From NCBI GenBank assembly GCA_964592425.1, contig CAZQCG010000009.1:1-64000 (forward strand): a DNA stretch of 64,000 nucleotides, written 5' to 3'. This DNA is from Viridilinea sp964592425. GTDB lineage: Bacteria > Chloroflexota > Chloroflexia > Chloroflexales > Chloroflexaceae. Below the pieces are notes generated by a model. That model saw nothing but the letters and a program-made list of their open reading frames with translations. It had not been told where the DNA came from and did no database searches. The position numbers and the translations under genes are program-made. Each line of letters opens with the position of its first letter. Position 1 is the first letter of the stretch. Of this stretch, positions 8,980 through 20,316 are shown piece after piece.

Positions 8980-9993
8980 TCAGCGTAGTTCGAACACGGT
9001 GCCAGGGCGATCCGGCCTGCGGGCCAGGCCGATTTGCTGAAAGAGCAGCGGTGCCCCCAGGGTCATCCAGAAGCCGATCAGGCTGTAGCGCAGGTAGCGG
9101 AGCGCCCCTGCGAGCAGGCTCGTATCGTCGGGGAAGATGGCGCGCAGGCCGCCCCAGAGGGCGAGCACGACGATCATGCCGAGGATCAGGCGGGCTGTCC
9201 GTTGCCACCAGGGGCCGGCGACCACAAAGCCGCCCTGCGTCTGGAGTAGCAGCAGACCGGCGGTGAAGCCAAAGCAGGTTCCGCCGACCGTTACGGCCGC
9301 TTCCAGCGACCACGGATCAGGCGGGTCGTTGGGCAGGGCCTGCGCGGCATTCTGCAGCCACACTGCCGGGAGCACATGATTGGCCTGGATGGCCAGCACG
9401 AGGGCCGGAAGGGCGACCAGGCCAAGCGAGACCAGGAAGCTAAGGCCCAGCTGGGCAGCCAGGCTCAGCCCTGCGATGCGCTGCCAGAGCGGGGCGCCCC
9501 AGGTCAGGAATGCGGCAAGAGTGAGCCCGCCCAGGAGCCAGCCGAAGAGCACATCGCTGGGGAAGTGGACACCCAGCACCATGCGTGAGCAGCCAACCAG
9601 CAAGGCCATGAGTACCATCACCGCCCAGGCCCATGGGCGGGCGATGCTGGCAGCGATCACGCCCCACAAACTGACCGTATTCTGGGCGTGGCCGGAGGGA
9701 ATACCAAACGAGGTTTCGGCCGTCAGGGCGCGCACAGCAGGACTGTACCAGAAGGGGCGTGGCCCGGCAAACAAGAGCTTGAAGGTGGTATTCAGAGTGG
9801 TACTGAGGATCAGCACAAGGCCCACCTGGATGCTCAGCCGGGGGTTGACACACCAGAAGAGCAGTGGAATGAGCAAGAGGAAGAAGATCTCGTCGCCAAG
9901 CAGACTCAGCCCACGCCAGAAGCCATCCATGCCCGCGCTGGCCGTCTGGAGCGCGATAATGACCGCGACCCCCCACTCCCAGAGAGCTTCCAT
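8980..9993 (-). CDS. PAP2 superfamily membrane phosphatase
   Basis: A 337-residue integral membrane protein with the three phosphatidic-acid-phosphatase-type-2 signatures: K72...R79-P80 (KLLFAGPRP), PSGH at 99-102 and SRMVLGVHFPSD at 136-147, with catalytic His143. About eight hydrophobic segments are visible, four of them beyond the catalytic core. It probably dephosphorylates a lipid phosphate such as undecaprenyl pyrophosphate or phosphatidic acid on the outer face of the membrane. It stands alone on the minus strand between plus-strand genes. The exact lipid substrate is not resolved. Confidence 0.85.
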   Translation of the reverse strand: MEALWEWGVAVIIALQTASAGMDGFWRGLSLLGDEIFFLLLIPLLFWCVNPRLSIQVGLVLILSTTLNTTFKLLFAGPRPFWYSPAVRALTAETSFGIPSGHAQNTVSLWGVIAASIARPWAWAVMVLMALLVGCSRMVLGVHFPSDVLFGWLLGGLTLAAFLTWGAPLWQRIAGLSLAAQLGLSFLVSLGLVALPALVLAIQANHVLPAVWLQNAAQALPNDPPDPWSLEAAVTVGGTCFGFTAGLLLLQTQGGFVVAGPWWQRTARLILGMIVVLALWGGLRAIFPDDTSLLAGALRYLRYSLIGFWMTLGAPLLFQQIGLARRPDRPGTVFELR

Positions 9994-10476
9994 ACCTTCA
10001 TCCTCCGTGGTACACCAAACTGGATATGATCGCAGAAAGCGCCTGAACGTTGAGGAGTCAGCGCTATATGGCTTACGAAACGGGCCTTGCTGGGCTCAGG
10101 GCTGCGCTCATGCAGCCGATGATCGCGGCTACAGGTCTGCGGGCTGCTAGTCCCAGGGATAAGCCTAGGGCTTGAGCAAAGTCCGCAAGAGAACGCGGAT
10201 CGCGCTGATCTGACGGATTGACGCGGAGCTTTTTGCTGCATAGCAGCGCGGATCTGTTCCATCTGCGCTATCCGCGTGCGATGGTCTGATGCGACTTTGC
10301 TCATGTCCTGGGGATAAGCCCAAATGTTCTTGATGGGGTAGCTGAAGAGCTGTATAATCTCATCATACTCTATTTGAAGCATAACGCGGCAATCTGTTTC
10401 AACTCTTTAGGCGCGGAAGCCCGGAGCCGTCTACTGGCTGAAGTGTGTGTCATTCAGGCGGAGCTTTGTCGAGAAC
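9994..10476. other. Intergenic region with a long imperfect inverted repeat
   Basis: No gene is supported. GAGCAAAGTC (10174-10183) and GACTTTGCTC (10293-10302) are perfect inverted copies. Between them are further complementary blocks such as ACGCGGAT and ATCCGCGT, so about 130 bases could fold into one long imperfect stem. A decayed miniature element is one explanation. Confidence 0.4.
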
Positions 10477-10508
10477 GAGAGTTACTCTCAGTTGGGGCGT
10501 GGTAAAAT
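10477..10508 (+). promoter_or_regulatory. Putative Fur-family operator and promoter
   Basis: GAGAGT-T-ACTCTC (10477-10489) is a perfect 6-1-6 palindrome, the geometry of Fur/Zur-type boxes. A TAAAAT -10 candidate follows at 10503-10508, so the palindrome would cover the -35 area. It precedes the Fur-type gene at 10569, suggesting autoregulation. Confidence 0.45.
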
Positions 10509-10568
10509 GGGTGGCAGGTGTGTGGCGCAGCGGGCGCACCGCAGCTGCTGCTGGAGCGGAGGGGTGGG

Positions 10569-11036
10569 ATGAGCCGCTATCTGGATGTACGCCGCGAGAT
10601 GCTGCCAGCGGCTGTCACCGACCTGGCCGAGCAGCTGACCGAGGCGGGCTACAAGGTAACCGGGCCGCGTCTGGCGGTGCTCAAGGCGGCGACGGCCCAC
10701 TCGGGTGCGTTCAGCGTGCATGAGATCGAGCAGTGGCTCACCGCGCGGGGGGAATCGCCGGGGATTGCCAGTATCTTTCGCACGGTACGGCTGCTTTGCG
10801 ATCTCGATCTGCTCCAGCGTATCCATGGACTGGAAGAGTGCCACCGTTACAGTTTGGGCGCCAGCCACGGGCACCACCTCGTCTGCACGCGCTGCGGGGC
10901 GATGGAGCGCTTCGAGAACTGCGGCGTGCAGGGCCTCATCGAGCAGCTGGAGCAGCGCACGGGTTATCGTATCAGCGCCCACCTGGTGGAGCTCTTCGGC
11001 CTCTGCCCACGCTGTCTGGCTGTCGCTGCGGGGTAG
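10569..11036 (+). CDS. Fur/Zur-family metal-responsive repressor
   Basis: A 155-residue regulator with an N-terminal winged helix (GYKVTGPRLAVLKA...SIFRTVRLL) and a C-terminal metal-binding dimerisation domain. Cys106/Cys109 (CTRCG) and Cys146/Cys149 (CPRC) form the structural zinc site of Fur proteins. HGHH at 100-103 (SHGHHLVC) lies where regulatory-metal ligands occur. The ATG at 10569 follows a GGAGGGG ribosome site; the frame extends upstream without family similarity. It may be Zur-like, but the sequence cannot separate Zur, Fur and Mur. A manganese-riboswitch-controlled P-type ATPase is encoded convergently nearby, consistent with a metal-homeostasis neighbourhood. Confidence 0.85.
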   Translation: MSRYLDVRREMLPAAVTDLAEQLTEAGYKVTGPRLAVLKAATAHSGAFSVHEIEQWLTARGESPGIASIFRTVRLLCDLDLLQRIHGLEECHRYSLGASHGHHLVCTRCGAMERFENCGVQGLIEQLEQRTGYRISAHLVELFGLCPRCLAVAAG

Positions 11037-11088
11037 TTCGGGGCGCGCCACGCCGTGCGCTGGCTGCGCGTCCAGGCCCACACTCTGC

Positions 11089-11232
11089 AAGGGCATAGGC
11101 GAGGCCCACGGCGGGCGGATCTGGGCGGAGAACCGGCCTGAGGGCGGGGCCGTCTTCCGTTTCAGCATCCCACTTGAGGGCCAACCGCCAGCCGTGCTCC
11201 CCGAGACTGCTACCTCGTTCGGTGGAGTGTAG
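11089..11232 (+). pseudogene. C-terminal remnant of a sensor histidine kinase
   Basis: The plus-strand frame reads GIGEAHGGRIWAENRPEGG followed by AVFRFSIPL. This is the end of a histidine-kinase ATPase domain (family consensus IVEAHGGRIW, then a phenylalanine-rich last strand). Everything upstream (dimerisation/phosphoacceptor helices, N and G1 boxes) is missing, so this is a truncated remnant lying between the Fur-type gene and the P-type ATPase. Confidence 0.7.
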
Positions 11233-11273
11233 CCTTGCTGCGCAGCACCCCCGGCCTCGTTGCTTTCACATCG

Positions 11274-14117
<2,844 letters not shown>

Positions 14118-14150
14118 CGATATCCTCCGATGGCTGGCCCCGCATACACC

Positions 14151-14197
14151 AAAAAGCGAGACCGTCACGGCGTATGAAAACGGCGCGATGGTCTCGC
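14151..14197 (-). terminator. Riboswitch expression-platform terminator
   Basis: On the minus strand GCGAGACC...GGTCTCGC forms a stem extended to about 17 bp with two G-U pairs, loop TTTTCATA, and is followed by TTTTT. The 5' arm GCGAGACC is also the conserved 3' part of the aptamer, so aptamer folding and terminator folding exclude each other. Confidence 0.75.
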
Positions 14198-14300
14198 CTG
14201 TCGTTTGCTCACGACCTGAGCGCCGGGCACAGGGTGCCGTAATGACGACGCTCAGCTCCGCCAAGGGCGGAAGGCTACTCCCCAACAGGGATGGTGTGCA
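14190..14300 (-). ncRNA. yybP-ykoY-like manganese riboswitch
   Basis: The leader of the P-type ATPase carries the two conserved blocks of this class on the minus strand: GGGGAGTAGCC (near 14273-14283) and GCGAGACC (14190-14197), separated by stem-forming sequence. Known yybP-ykoY RNAs bind Mn2+ and activate exporters, including P-type ATPases. Together with the overlapping terminator this predicts a transcriptional ON switch: Mn2+ stabilises the aptamer and frees the gene. Boundaries are approximate; assignment is by eye, not by covariance model. Confidence 0.75.
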
Positions 14301-14313
14301 ATCCCTGGCTACA

Positions 14314-14342
14314 ATCATAGCAGTTGGCGTGGGGCATGTCAA
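14314..14342 (-). promoter_or_regulatory. Promoter of the riboswitch-controlled ATPase gene
   Basis: On the minus strand TTGACA (14342-14337) and TATGAT (14319-14314) are spaced by 17 bases. This near-perfect sigma70-type promoter places the transcription start just before the aptamer. Confidence 0.75.
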
Positions 14343-14429
14343 GGTTGGAACGTAAGGCGCGAACCGGTGCAGCGCTCAGCCAGGCTGCGGCTGCCGCCGA
14401 CCGTGCCGCATCGTCGGCGCTCTTTGCCG

Positions 14430-14663
14430 CGTACCGGCAGCAACTCGCGGTTCACGCCCCACCACTTCTGCCAGACCCACTATCTGCACAATCTGGCCGA
14501 CCCGTTGGCCAGCACCGATTCGGCGCTGACGGTGACCCTGTGCCAGGCCGTCTGGCAGGAACTCGGGTCGCTGCTGCGCGCCGATCAGCCGCCCGACCCG
14601 GCCGTACCCGGCGTCTTGACGGTGACGGGGCTGCTGAGAGACAGTTCAGCGCAAGCTGTTTGA
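14430..14663 (+). pseudogene. Possible transposase remnant
   Basis: The plus-strand frame has FTPHHFCQTHYLHNLADPL followed by ASTDSALTVTLCQAVWQELG. This resembles the CHFHYLRNAAEPIYEADR-type segment of transposase-like proteins that I recall from Chloroflexota. It has no clear start, no catalytic triad and stops soon after. I see nothing else in the 14343-14722 gap. Confidence 0.35.
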
Positions 14664-14722
14664 TGCACTAGACTGTCTCTTGGCTTCAGGGGCGTAATGA
14701 AGAGCCTCTAGTTTAACCAACC

Positions 14723-16981
14723 CTAGCGTTTCACCAGTGGCAACCAGACCGCTGGACCCAGCTGTGGCTCCATCGCTGGCGTCCAATAGGCGATGTTCCC
14801 AGACGGCTGGCCACCAGCCTGGAGGAAAGCGCCGCCAATAAAGAGCGCAGTGCCACTGGCACCGAGCGCGCTGGTTGCACCACTCATTTGCATGTGGAGC
14901 TGCCGCCAGCTTGTGTCATCATAGCGCGCAAGCGAACTACCGGTAGCAACGGTCAGCGCGATGTAGAGCATATCGGCGTCTGCAGTCATTGCTGTCACCG
15001 GGTTAGAAAGACCTGGAAGACCAGGATCGAGGGCTGACCAAGTTGAACCATCCCAGCGCAAGATCTGCTTGGAGTAGATCATACTGCGATAGAGCGCTCC
15101 CTTAAATGAGACCAGTTGACCAGGGTAGGCAGAGGTGCCATCGCCGATCTGGTGCCACTGTGCGCCATCCCAGCGGGCAGTCCCGCGCACTGGCTGATCA
15201 CCAGCATGCTGAAAAGAGCCCCCAGCAATCAGATCGCCCCCATGGAAGATCAGGGCTGTCACTGGTGCGTATTCTAGACCACTGCCCAGCGCAGACCACT
15301 CACTGCCATCCCAACGCGCAACATTCTTGGCCGGCAGCCCACCGATGCTATTGAACGAACCACCGGCAAACAGGGTATTTCCCTGCACAGCCAGGGCATA
15401 GACTGGGCCTTCGGCACCGACACTGAGATTGTGCCAGGCAGAGCCATCCCAGCGAGCGATAGCTCTGGCGGGTTGCCCCCCGGCCTGCTCGAATTCGCCG
15501 CCAACAAATAGGTTGCTACCCATCAGCGCCAGCGCGCGCACCTTTCCGTTAACACCCGCCCCGAGGGCATGCCAGCGGGTGCCGTCCCAGCGGGCAATGT
15601 TGCTTGCCTGCACCTCGCCTGCGCCGGTAAAATTGCCGCCGGCGTAGATGTCATTGCCATTGACCAAGAGCGCCTCGACCGCGCCATTCAGGCCGTTACC
15701 ATTACCGATCGTGTGCCAGGCGTCGCCGCGCCAGAGCGCCAACCCGTTGAGGCTCGCCGCGCCAATGTTGCGAAAAGAGCCGCCAGCGACCAGATCACCC
15801 CCAAAGGCAGTCAGCGTCATAATGAGTTCGTTCGCATCGCCGCCGGTGCGGTTCCAACTCATACTATCCCAGCGCTCGATTCGTGAACGGTGGGAGCTGT
15901 CAAGCATCGTTGCCACAAAGAGACTGCCGTCATGGATAGTCATTGCCTGAACCAAACCCTCCACGCCAGAACCAAGGACATGCCAGGCGGTGCCATCCCA
16001 GCGGGCAACACCGGCAGCGGGGAGGTCACCTGCGGTGCTGAACACTCCCCCAACCAGCACATCAGTGCCGCTGATCAGCATACTGTTCGCCTGTACATTC
16101 TGGCCGCCCAGACCGCTCCCGAGGGTGGACCAGGCGGTGCCATCCCACTGGGCGACGCGTGAGGCTGGTGCTCCGCCGGCATTGTCGAAGTAACCGCCGA
16201 CAAAGAGCTTGCCTTGAGTCACTGCCATTGTATAGACGCTTCTGTCGACACCGGCACCCAGCGCGTGCCAATTCGCGCCATCCCAGCGGGCGATATTTGC
16301 TGTCGGTAAGCCATCAGCGCTACTAAACGTTCCGCCGACGAAGAGGTTCATGCCACTGACTGCCAGTGCCGTAACGCTGGGCGAAAAGCTATCCGAAGCG
16401 ATCCCTGTGGTTAGACGGTGCCAGTTGGTACCATCCCAGCGGGCGATATGATGCGCCGGCACCCCACCAGCGTCGCTGAACGAGCCACCGACATACAAAT
16501 CGTTGCCGATTGCAGCCAGAGCCTGCACCCGGCTTGGATCATACCCGCCGCCGAGAAATCGCACACCACTGCCAAGCGCATGCCAGGATGTGCCATCCCA
16601 GCGAGCGATATTATTCGCCGGCACTCCACCGGCGTGGGAAAAGTGGCCGCCCACATACAAGTTGCCGTTGTGTACCAGTGTTGCCTGGACTGCTCGATAT
16701 CCGTCGCTTCCCTGAATTCCATTGGGGGCAAACAGAGTCGGTGTGGTTAGCAGAGTTGGCCGTGTGCCCGACTGGGAGCCAGACGCAGCGCTAGTTGGGG
16801 GAAGACTCTGGGGCAGATCGGCGGTATTGGGCAGTGCAGCGCCTGACTCCCATGCCATATCTGGCGATTGGACATGGGCGAGCAGCGTGGGCATGGCCTG
16901 GTTCGGCAGTGCGGCCAGGCCGATCAGAATAACAAGGGCCAGAGCGAGTCGGTAATAGCAATGGGTGTTGCATGTGATCAT
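14723..16981 (-). CDS. Secreted propeller-like protein with about 13 WDG repeats
   Basis: A 752-residue exported protein. A signal peptide is visible (RLALALVILIGLAAL, small residues before the cut). The mature part consists of about 13 repeats of 45-55 residues with the pattern NLYVGGSFxxAGGVPAxxIARWDGxxWHALGxG, each probably one propeller blade; two propellers would fit the number. The last residues, VWLPLVKR, resemble short C-terminal LPL(V/I) tails I recall on Chloroflexota surface proteins. The start at 16981 was preferred because GGAGA precedes it and it begins the signal sequence. No enzymatic motif is seen, so a binding or adhesion role is a guess. Confidence 0.75.
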   Translation of the reverse strand: MITCNTHCYYRLALALVILIGLAALPNQAMPTLLAHVQSPDMAWESGAALPNTADLPQSLPPTSAASGSQSGTRPTLLTTPTLFAPNGIQGSDGYRAVQATLVHNGNLYVGGHFSHAGGVPANNIARWDGTSWHALGSGVRFLGGGYDPSRVQALAAIGNDLYVGGSFSDAGGVPAHHIARWDGTNWHRLTTGIASDSFSPSVTALAVSGMNLFVGGTFSSADGLPTANIARWDGANWHALGAGVDRSVYTMAVTQGKLFVGGYFDNAGGAPASRVAQWDGTAWSTLGSGLGGQNVQANSMLISGTDVLVGGVFSTAGDLPAAGVARWDGTAWHVLGSGVEGLVQAMTIHDGSLFVATMLDSSHRSRIERWDSMSWNRTGGDANELIMTLTAFGGDLVAGGSFRNIGAASLNGLALWRGDAWHTIGNGNGLNGAVEALLVNGNDIYAGGNFTGAGEVQASNIARWDGTRWHALGAGVNGKVRALALMGSNLFVGGEFEQAGGQPARAIARWDGSAWHNLSVGAEGPVYALAVQGNTLFAGGSFNSIGGLPAKNVARWDGSEWSALGSGLEYAPVTALIFHGGDLIAGGSFQHAGDQPVRGTARWDGAQWHQIGDGTSAYPGQLVSFKGALYRSMIYSKQILRWDGSTWSALDPGLPGLSNPVTAMTADADMLYIALTVATGSSLARYDDTSWRQLHMQMSGATSALGASGTALFIGGAFLQAGGQPSGNIAYWTPAMEPQLGPAVWLPLVKR

Positions 16982-17135
16982 CACGTTCTCCGAGACACAA
17001 GATTCCATCACTGCTGTATCCAGGCAGTGCGACACAACAACGAAGATCGCGCACCTGATCGGCAAGTTTGGTGGTCGAACGTGTGGAGCGCCGATCCAAC
17101 CAGGATCGGCGCTCCGCATTAGGAAGCCCTAAACT

Positions 17136-17188
17136 GTGGTGCCCCCGAGCCGACTCGAACGGCTGACGCGCGGTTTAGGGAACGGGGG
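17136..17188 (-). pseudogene. Decayed tRNA-Arg(CCU) copy A (possible attachment-site remnant)
   Basis: The minus strand has a complete acceptor stem (GCCCCCG/CGGGGGC), T-arm, CCTAA anticodon-loop remainder and 3' CCA. About 23 bases covering the D-arm and 5' anticodon arm are missing. It resembles the intact tRNA at 39342-39417. It shares flanking sequence (AGCCCTAAACT on one side, GCCTGTCC on the other) and the same deletion with copy B at 22447. It cannot be a working tRNA. Confidence 0.65.
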
Positions 17189-17291
17189 CAAGCCTGTCCG
17201 TATCGGTTAGGCTGTCAAGAAGTTTCCGAAAACCGTAGCAGCATTGTAACGGAAGCCCGAGGTGACGGCAAGCCGTAGGGGTTCAGCCTCT

Positions 17292-17320
17292 TTGAGGTGT
17301 AGCACCTGGGATGCTATAAT
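17292..17320 (+). promoter_or_regulatory. Probable promoter upstream of the SGNH hydrolase
   Basis: TTGAGG (17292-17297) and TATAAT (17315-17320) are spaced by 17 bases, a good sigma70-type match. Confidence 0.5.
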
Positions 17321-17380
17321 AATGGAGAATCGTAGCACTCACGACCCGGCGTACCATCGGACGGCCCAGATGAAGAAACG

Positions 17381-17443
17381 ATGTACGTTGACGACCCCGA
17401 CGGCAATGTGGTCGAGTTCATCTGCGTGGCACCTGCGGACTAA
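17381..17443 (+). pseudogene. C-terminal remnant of a glyoxalase/VOC-family protein
   Basis: The frame MYVDDPDGNVVEFICVAPAD then stops. DPDGNVVEF is the hallmark C-terminal metal-ligand strand of vicinal-oxygen-chelate proteins. The rest of the domain is absent. Confidence 0.6.
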
Positions 17444-17452
17444 CAGATACCC

Positions 17453-18031
17453 ATGCAACCCGAACCAACAACGCGCCGCGTCATCTTCTTCGGCGACTCG
17501 CGCGCCGACTGGTGGACTGTCCCCGTCCTGCCAGGGCTCCAGTGCGTGAACGCCGGCGTGCCTGGCGCCTCGGCAACCTACCTCGCACGACGCTTCCAGG
17601 CGATGGCCGCGCCGCTGCGGCCTGCTGTCGTCGTCGTGCAGATGGGGGTCAACGACCTGGTTGAGCTGACCAGCCGCTCGCCGGATCGCGAGCGGCTGGT
17701 GATTGCCGTTCGCGCCGCGATCGCGTCTGTCGTGACGGACGCCCGTACGCTGGGGGCGCAGGTCATCCTGACGACGATCTTCCCGCTGGCGCGTGGGCCG
17801 TACGCGGGCCGTGCCGTCCAAGAGGCGCTTACGGCGATTAATCAGGGGCTGGTGAGCCTCGTTGCCCCGGAGGTGCAACTGCTCAATAGCGCCGCCGTGC
17901 TCTGCGGGCCGGACGGCTATGTCCGTGACATCTACGCCGACGACGAGGTGCACCTCAGTGCGGCAGGTTACCAGGCGCTGAATGCAGCGCTGACGCCGCT
18001 GCTTACCGCGCCCGAACAGGGGCATCAATGA
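17453..18031 (+). CDS. SGNH/GDSL-family hydrolase
   Basis: A 192-residue serine hydrolase of the flavodoxin-like SGNH fold. Block I is FFGDSRADWW with catalytic Ser16. Block III is GVNDL, supplying oxyanion-hole Asn. Block V is DDEVHLS with catalytic Asp164 and His167. No signal peptide is evident. The family contains esterases and carbohydrate acetylesterases; the substrate cannot be chosen. It follows a promoter at 17292-17320 and the VOC remnant, and lies between tRNA remnants A and B. Confidence 0.8.
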   Translation: MQPEPTTRRVIFFGDSRADWWTVPVLPGLQCVNAGVPGASATYLARRFQAMAAPLRPAVVVVQMGVNDLVELTSRSPDRERLVIAVRAAIASVVTDARTLGAQVILTTIFPLARGPYAGRAVQEALTAINQGLVSLVAPEVQLLNSAAVLCGPDGYVRDIYADDEVHLSAAGYQALNAALTPLLTAPEQGHQ

Positions 18032-18227
18032 GACCGGCTGCGGCGCGGCAGGTGCGCCCCCGCCGCAGTTAGCCCCTTAGGCATACGATCCTTCCAGTGG
18101 CAAACACTGATGCGGAGCGTCGGCCTTCCCCGTGGGTGGCAGCCGCAGTTCCTTACGGATGCTTGCTACTATAGCGCAGTTGCGCCGCGCGATCATGCTA
18201 GCGTGACGGCTTATTCAGGAGCGACCC

Positions 18228-18722
18228 ATGGCTGACGCAACGACGATTGAGGCCCGCCTTCAGGCGCTGGGCCTCAGCTTGCCCGCAACTGCTCCGGCCC
18301 CGCCCGGCGTGCGCCTGCCCTTCGCCTTCGTGCGTGTCCATGGCAAGCGAGCCTTCATCTCCGGCCACGGCCCCCAGGGGCTGGACGGCAGCCTCGCACC
18401 ACCCTTCGGCAAGGTCGGGGCCGAGGTCTCGCTTGAGGAGGCCGTTCAGGCCGCGCGGCGTACCACCCTCTCAATGCTGGCCAGCCTCAAGCGCGAGCTC
18501 GGCGATCTCGAGCGCGTGACCGCCTGGCTGCGCATCTTCGGCATGGTCAACGCCGCGTCCGGCTTCACCCAGTTGCCGACGGTAATCAACGGCTGCTCCG
18601 ACCTCATCCTGGAGTTGTACGGCCCTGCGCGCGGTGCCCATGCCCGCTCGGCGGTCGGCATGGCTGAACTGCCCTTCGGCATCCCGGTCGAGATCGAAGC
18701 TGAGGTTGCCATCGCCGGCTGA
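18228..18722 (+). CDS. RidA/YjgF-like family protein
   Basis: A 164-residue protein of the RidA (YjgF/YER057c) superfamily. GKRAFISGHGPQGLDG, then KVGAEVSLEEAVQAARR..SMLASLK and GCSDLILELYG followed by HARSAVGMAELPF match the trimeric chorismate-mutase-like fold, including the Arg in ARSAVG that binds substrate carboxylates in RidA. It is longer than the usual 130 residues, as in the YjgH-like branch. True RidA deaminates reactive enamines; this branch is less characterised. A CAGGAG ribosome site precedes the start. Confidence 0.8.
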   Translation: MADATTIEARLQALGLSLPATAPAPPGVRLPFAFVRVHGKRAFISGHGPQGLDGSLAPPFGKVGAEVSLEEAVQAARRTTLSMLASLKRELGDLERVTAWLRIFGMVNAASGFTQLPTVINGCSDLILELYGPARGAHARSAVGMAELPFGIPVEIEAEVAIAG

Positions 18723-18850
18723 GGGAGTGCTACGGTGAGCGTGCGGCGTCAGCCCTCAGCCCTCAGCCATATCGAGCGGAACCGCCAGACCGGTGATGCG
18801 CCGCCCGATGGGAGCATGAAGGTGCCCCCGCAATGAGCAAGGAACAACCC

Positions 18851-19537
18851 ATGACCCAGGCAACCTGGAGCGCCATCGATCAGTACCTCAGTGACCTGCT
18901 GATCCCACCAGACGCCGCGCTGGAGGCGGCGCTGACGGAGAGCGCGGCGGCGGGCCTGCCCGCAATCCATGTCTCGCCGCCGCAGGGCAAGCTGCTGCAC
19001 CTGCTGGCGCGCACGATGCCGGTGCAGCGCATCCTCGAGCTCGGCACGCTGGGCGGCTACAGCACGATCTGGCTTGCGCGAGCGTTACCGCCCGGAGGCC
19101 AGCTGATCACGCTGGAAGCCGAGCCACGGCATGCTGAGGTGGCCCGCGCCAATTTGGCCCGCGCCAACCTGGCGGATGTGGTCGAGGTACGGGTCGGACC
19201 GGCGCTGGCCACGCTGGCCACGCTGGCGGGACTGCCGCTGTTCGACCTGGTCTTCCTCGACGCCGACAAGGTCAACCTGGCGGCCTACTTCCGCTGGGCG
19301 CGGGCGCTGACCCGGACGGGCGGTCTGATCATCGCCGACAACGTGGTGCGGAATGGAGCCGTGATCGACGCGAGCAGCGCTGACCCGAACGTGCAGGGCG
19401 CACGGGCCTTCAACGCGGCGCTGGCCGCCGACGCAGGCGTGAGCGCCACCGTGATCCAGACCGTCGGCAGCAAGGGCTACGATGGGCTGGCGCTGGCGCT
19501 GGTCACGGGTGACCCGCTGCCGCCGCCGTCCGACTGA
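18851..19537 (+). CDS. SAM-dependent O-methyltransferase (family 3, COMT-like)
   Basis: A 228-residue class I methyltransferase. Motif I is RILELGTLGGYSTIWLA. The acidic ribose-binding residue follows in ITLEAEP. DLVFLDADK carries the metal-binding aspartate and IIADNVVRNGAV the next metal ligands, as in catechol/caffeoyl-CoA O-methyltransferases. It should methylate a hydroxyl group of a small molecule using a divalent cation. The start at 18851 was chosen because AAGGA lies 7 bases upstream; an in-frame ATG at 18833 adds six residues and is also possible. Confidence 0.85.
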   Translation: MTQATWSAIDQYLSDLLIPPDAALEAALTESAAAGLPAIHVSPPQGKLLHLLARTMPVQRILELGTLGGYSTIWLARALPPGGQLITLEAEPRHAEVARANLARANLADVVEVRVGPALATLATLAGLPLFDLVFLDADKVNLAAYFRWARALTRTGGLIIADNVVRNGAVIDASSADPNVQGARAFNAALAADAGVSATVIQTVGSKGYDGLALALVTGDPLPPPSD

Positions 19538-19889
19538 CCGTAGTTGTGAGCTACAGACCTGTCCCACGTACGGATAGCCGTTCCGCCCCGCCACTGCGGG
19601 TTGGCGCGACCCTGCTGCAATCTGACCCACAGGTTTTCGTATGACCAGAAGAGGAGCAGCGTGAAGACCCAGGAGCCGTCAGTCGGCACAGGCGTCTCGG
19701 GCCGACTACGTTCAACCGGTGACTTACCCATGAGCGGATTCTCCTCTGGTACGTTCACGAAGATTCAGGTATCGGATAAACCACTCTAAAGAAATGCTGG
19801 GAGCTTCAGGGGGTGCGTTCCAAGGTAGCTTTAAGCAACAGGCCCTATCCTGAGTTCATCAGAACATTTAGACACGGAGCACTCCCCCT
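19538..19889. other. Intergenic region without recognised gene
   Basis: Short frames occur on both strands but none has a ribosome site with a recognisable product. CACGGAG at 19874-19880 serves the small exported peptide that follows. No terminator or repeat was identified. Confidence 0.5.
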
Positions 19890-20147
19890 ATGAAGCCGAT
19901 GCCAAACAAGTCGATCATTAGCCGAGGCCTTCGCCAGACGGTGACAACGCTGGCGGTCGCCGCCGCCCTGGCTGGCTGGGCGGTGCTGGCTCGCCCAGAT
20001 GCCCCAACGACAATGGCGCTGGCGGCTCCTGTGCCCGCCACCCAGGTAGTCGTCGCCCAGGTTCCAGCCAGCCAGGCCCCTGCCCCCAGATTGCGCGTAG
20101 TAACCGCAGCCCCACCCCCTGTCACCACGACGCGCTCATCGCGTTGA
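19890..20147 (+). CDS. Small exported or membrane-tethered peptide
   Basis: An 85-residue protein with a positively charged N terminus followed by a hydrophobic stretch (TLAVAAALAGWAVLA), either signal peptide or anchor. The rest is Ala/Pro/Val-rich and low complexity, ending TAAPPPVTTTRSSR. A GGAG-type site precedes the ATG. It lies 169 bases before a ferric reductase-like membrane protein and an ApbE flavin transferase, so it could be a partner or FMN-accepting substrate. The canonical flavinylation motif (S/T)GAT is not present, so that idea is weak. Confidence 0.55.
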   Translation: MKPMPNKSIISRGLRQTVTTLAVAAALAGWAVLARPDAPTTMALAAPVPATQVVVAQVPASQAPAPRLRVVTAAPPPVTTTRSSR

Positions 20148-20316
20148 ATCCGCGCGCTTGACCCCGACATGCTTCCTGCCGATCCGGATAACCTGGTTAT
20201 CTAATTACTTTTTGGGAGGGCATGGCCCTCCCAGACCCTCCCGCAGGAGTTATTCGGACAGGCTCTTCATGTTTGCCGCAGCTGTCTGTCCAGCGAACCT
20301 TTATCAGGAGCGCATA

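Noticed and set aside
17136..17188. tRNA gene candidate
   Set aside because: D-arm and half of the anticodon arm are deleted, so it cannot work as a tRNA; the same applies to 22447-22498.
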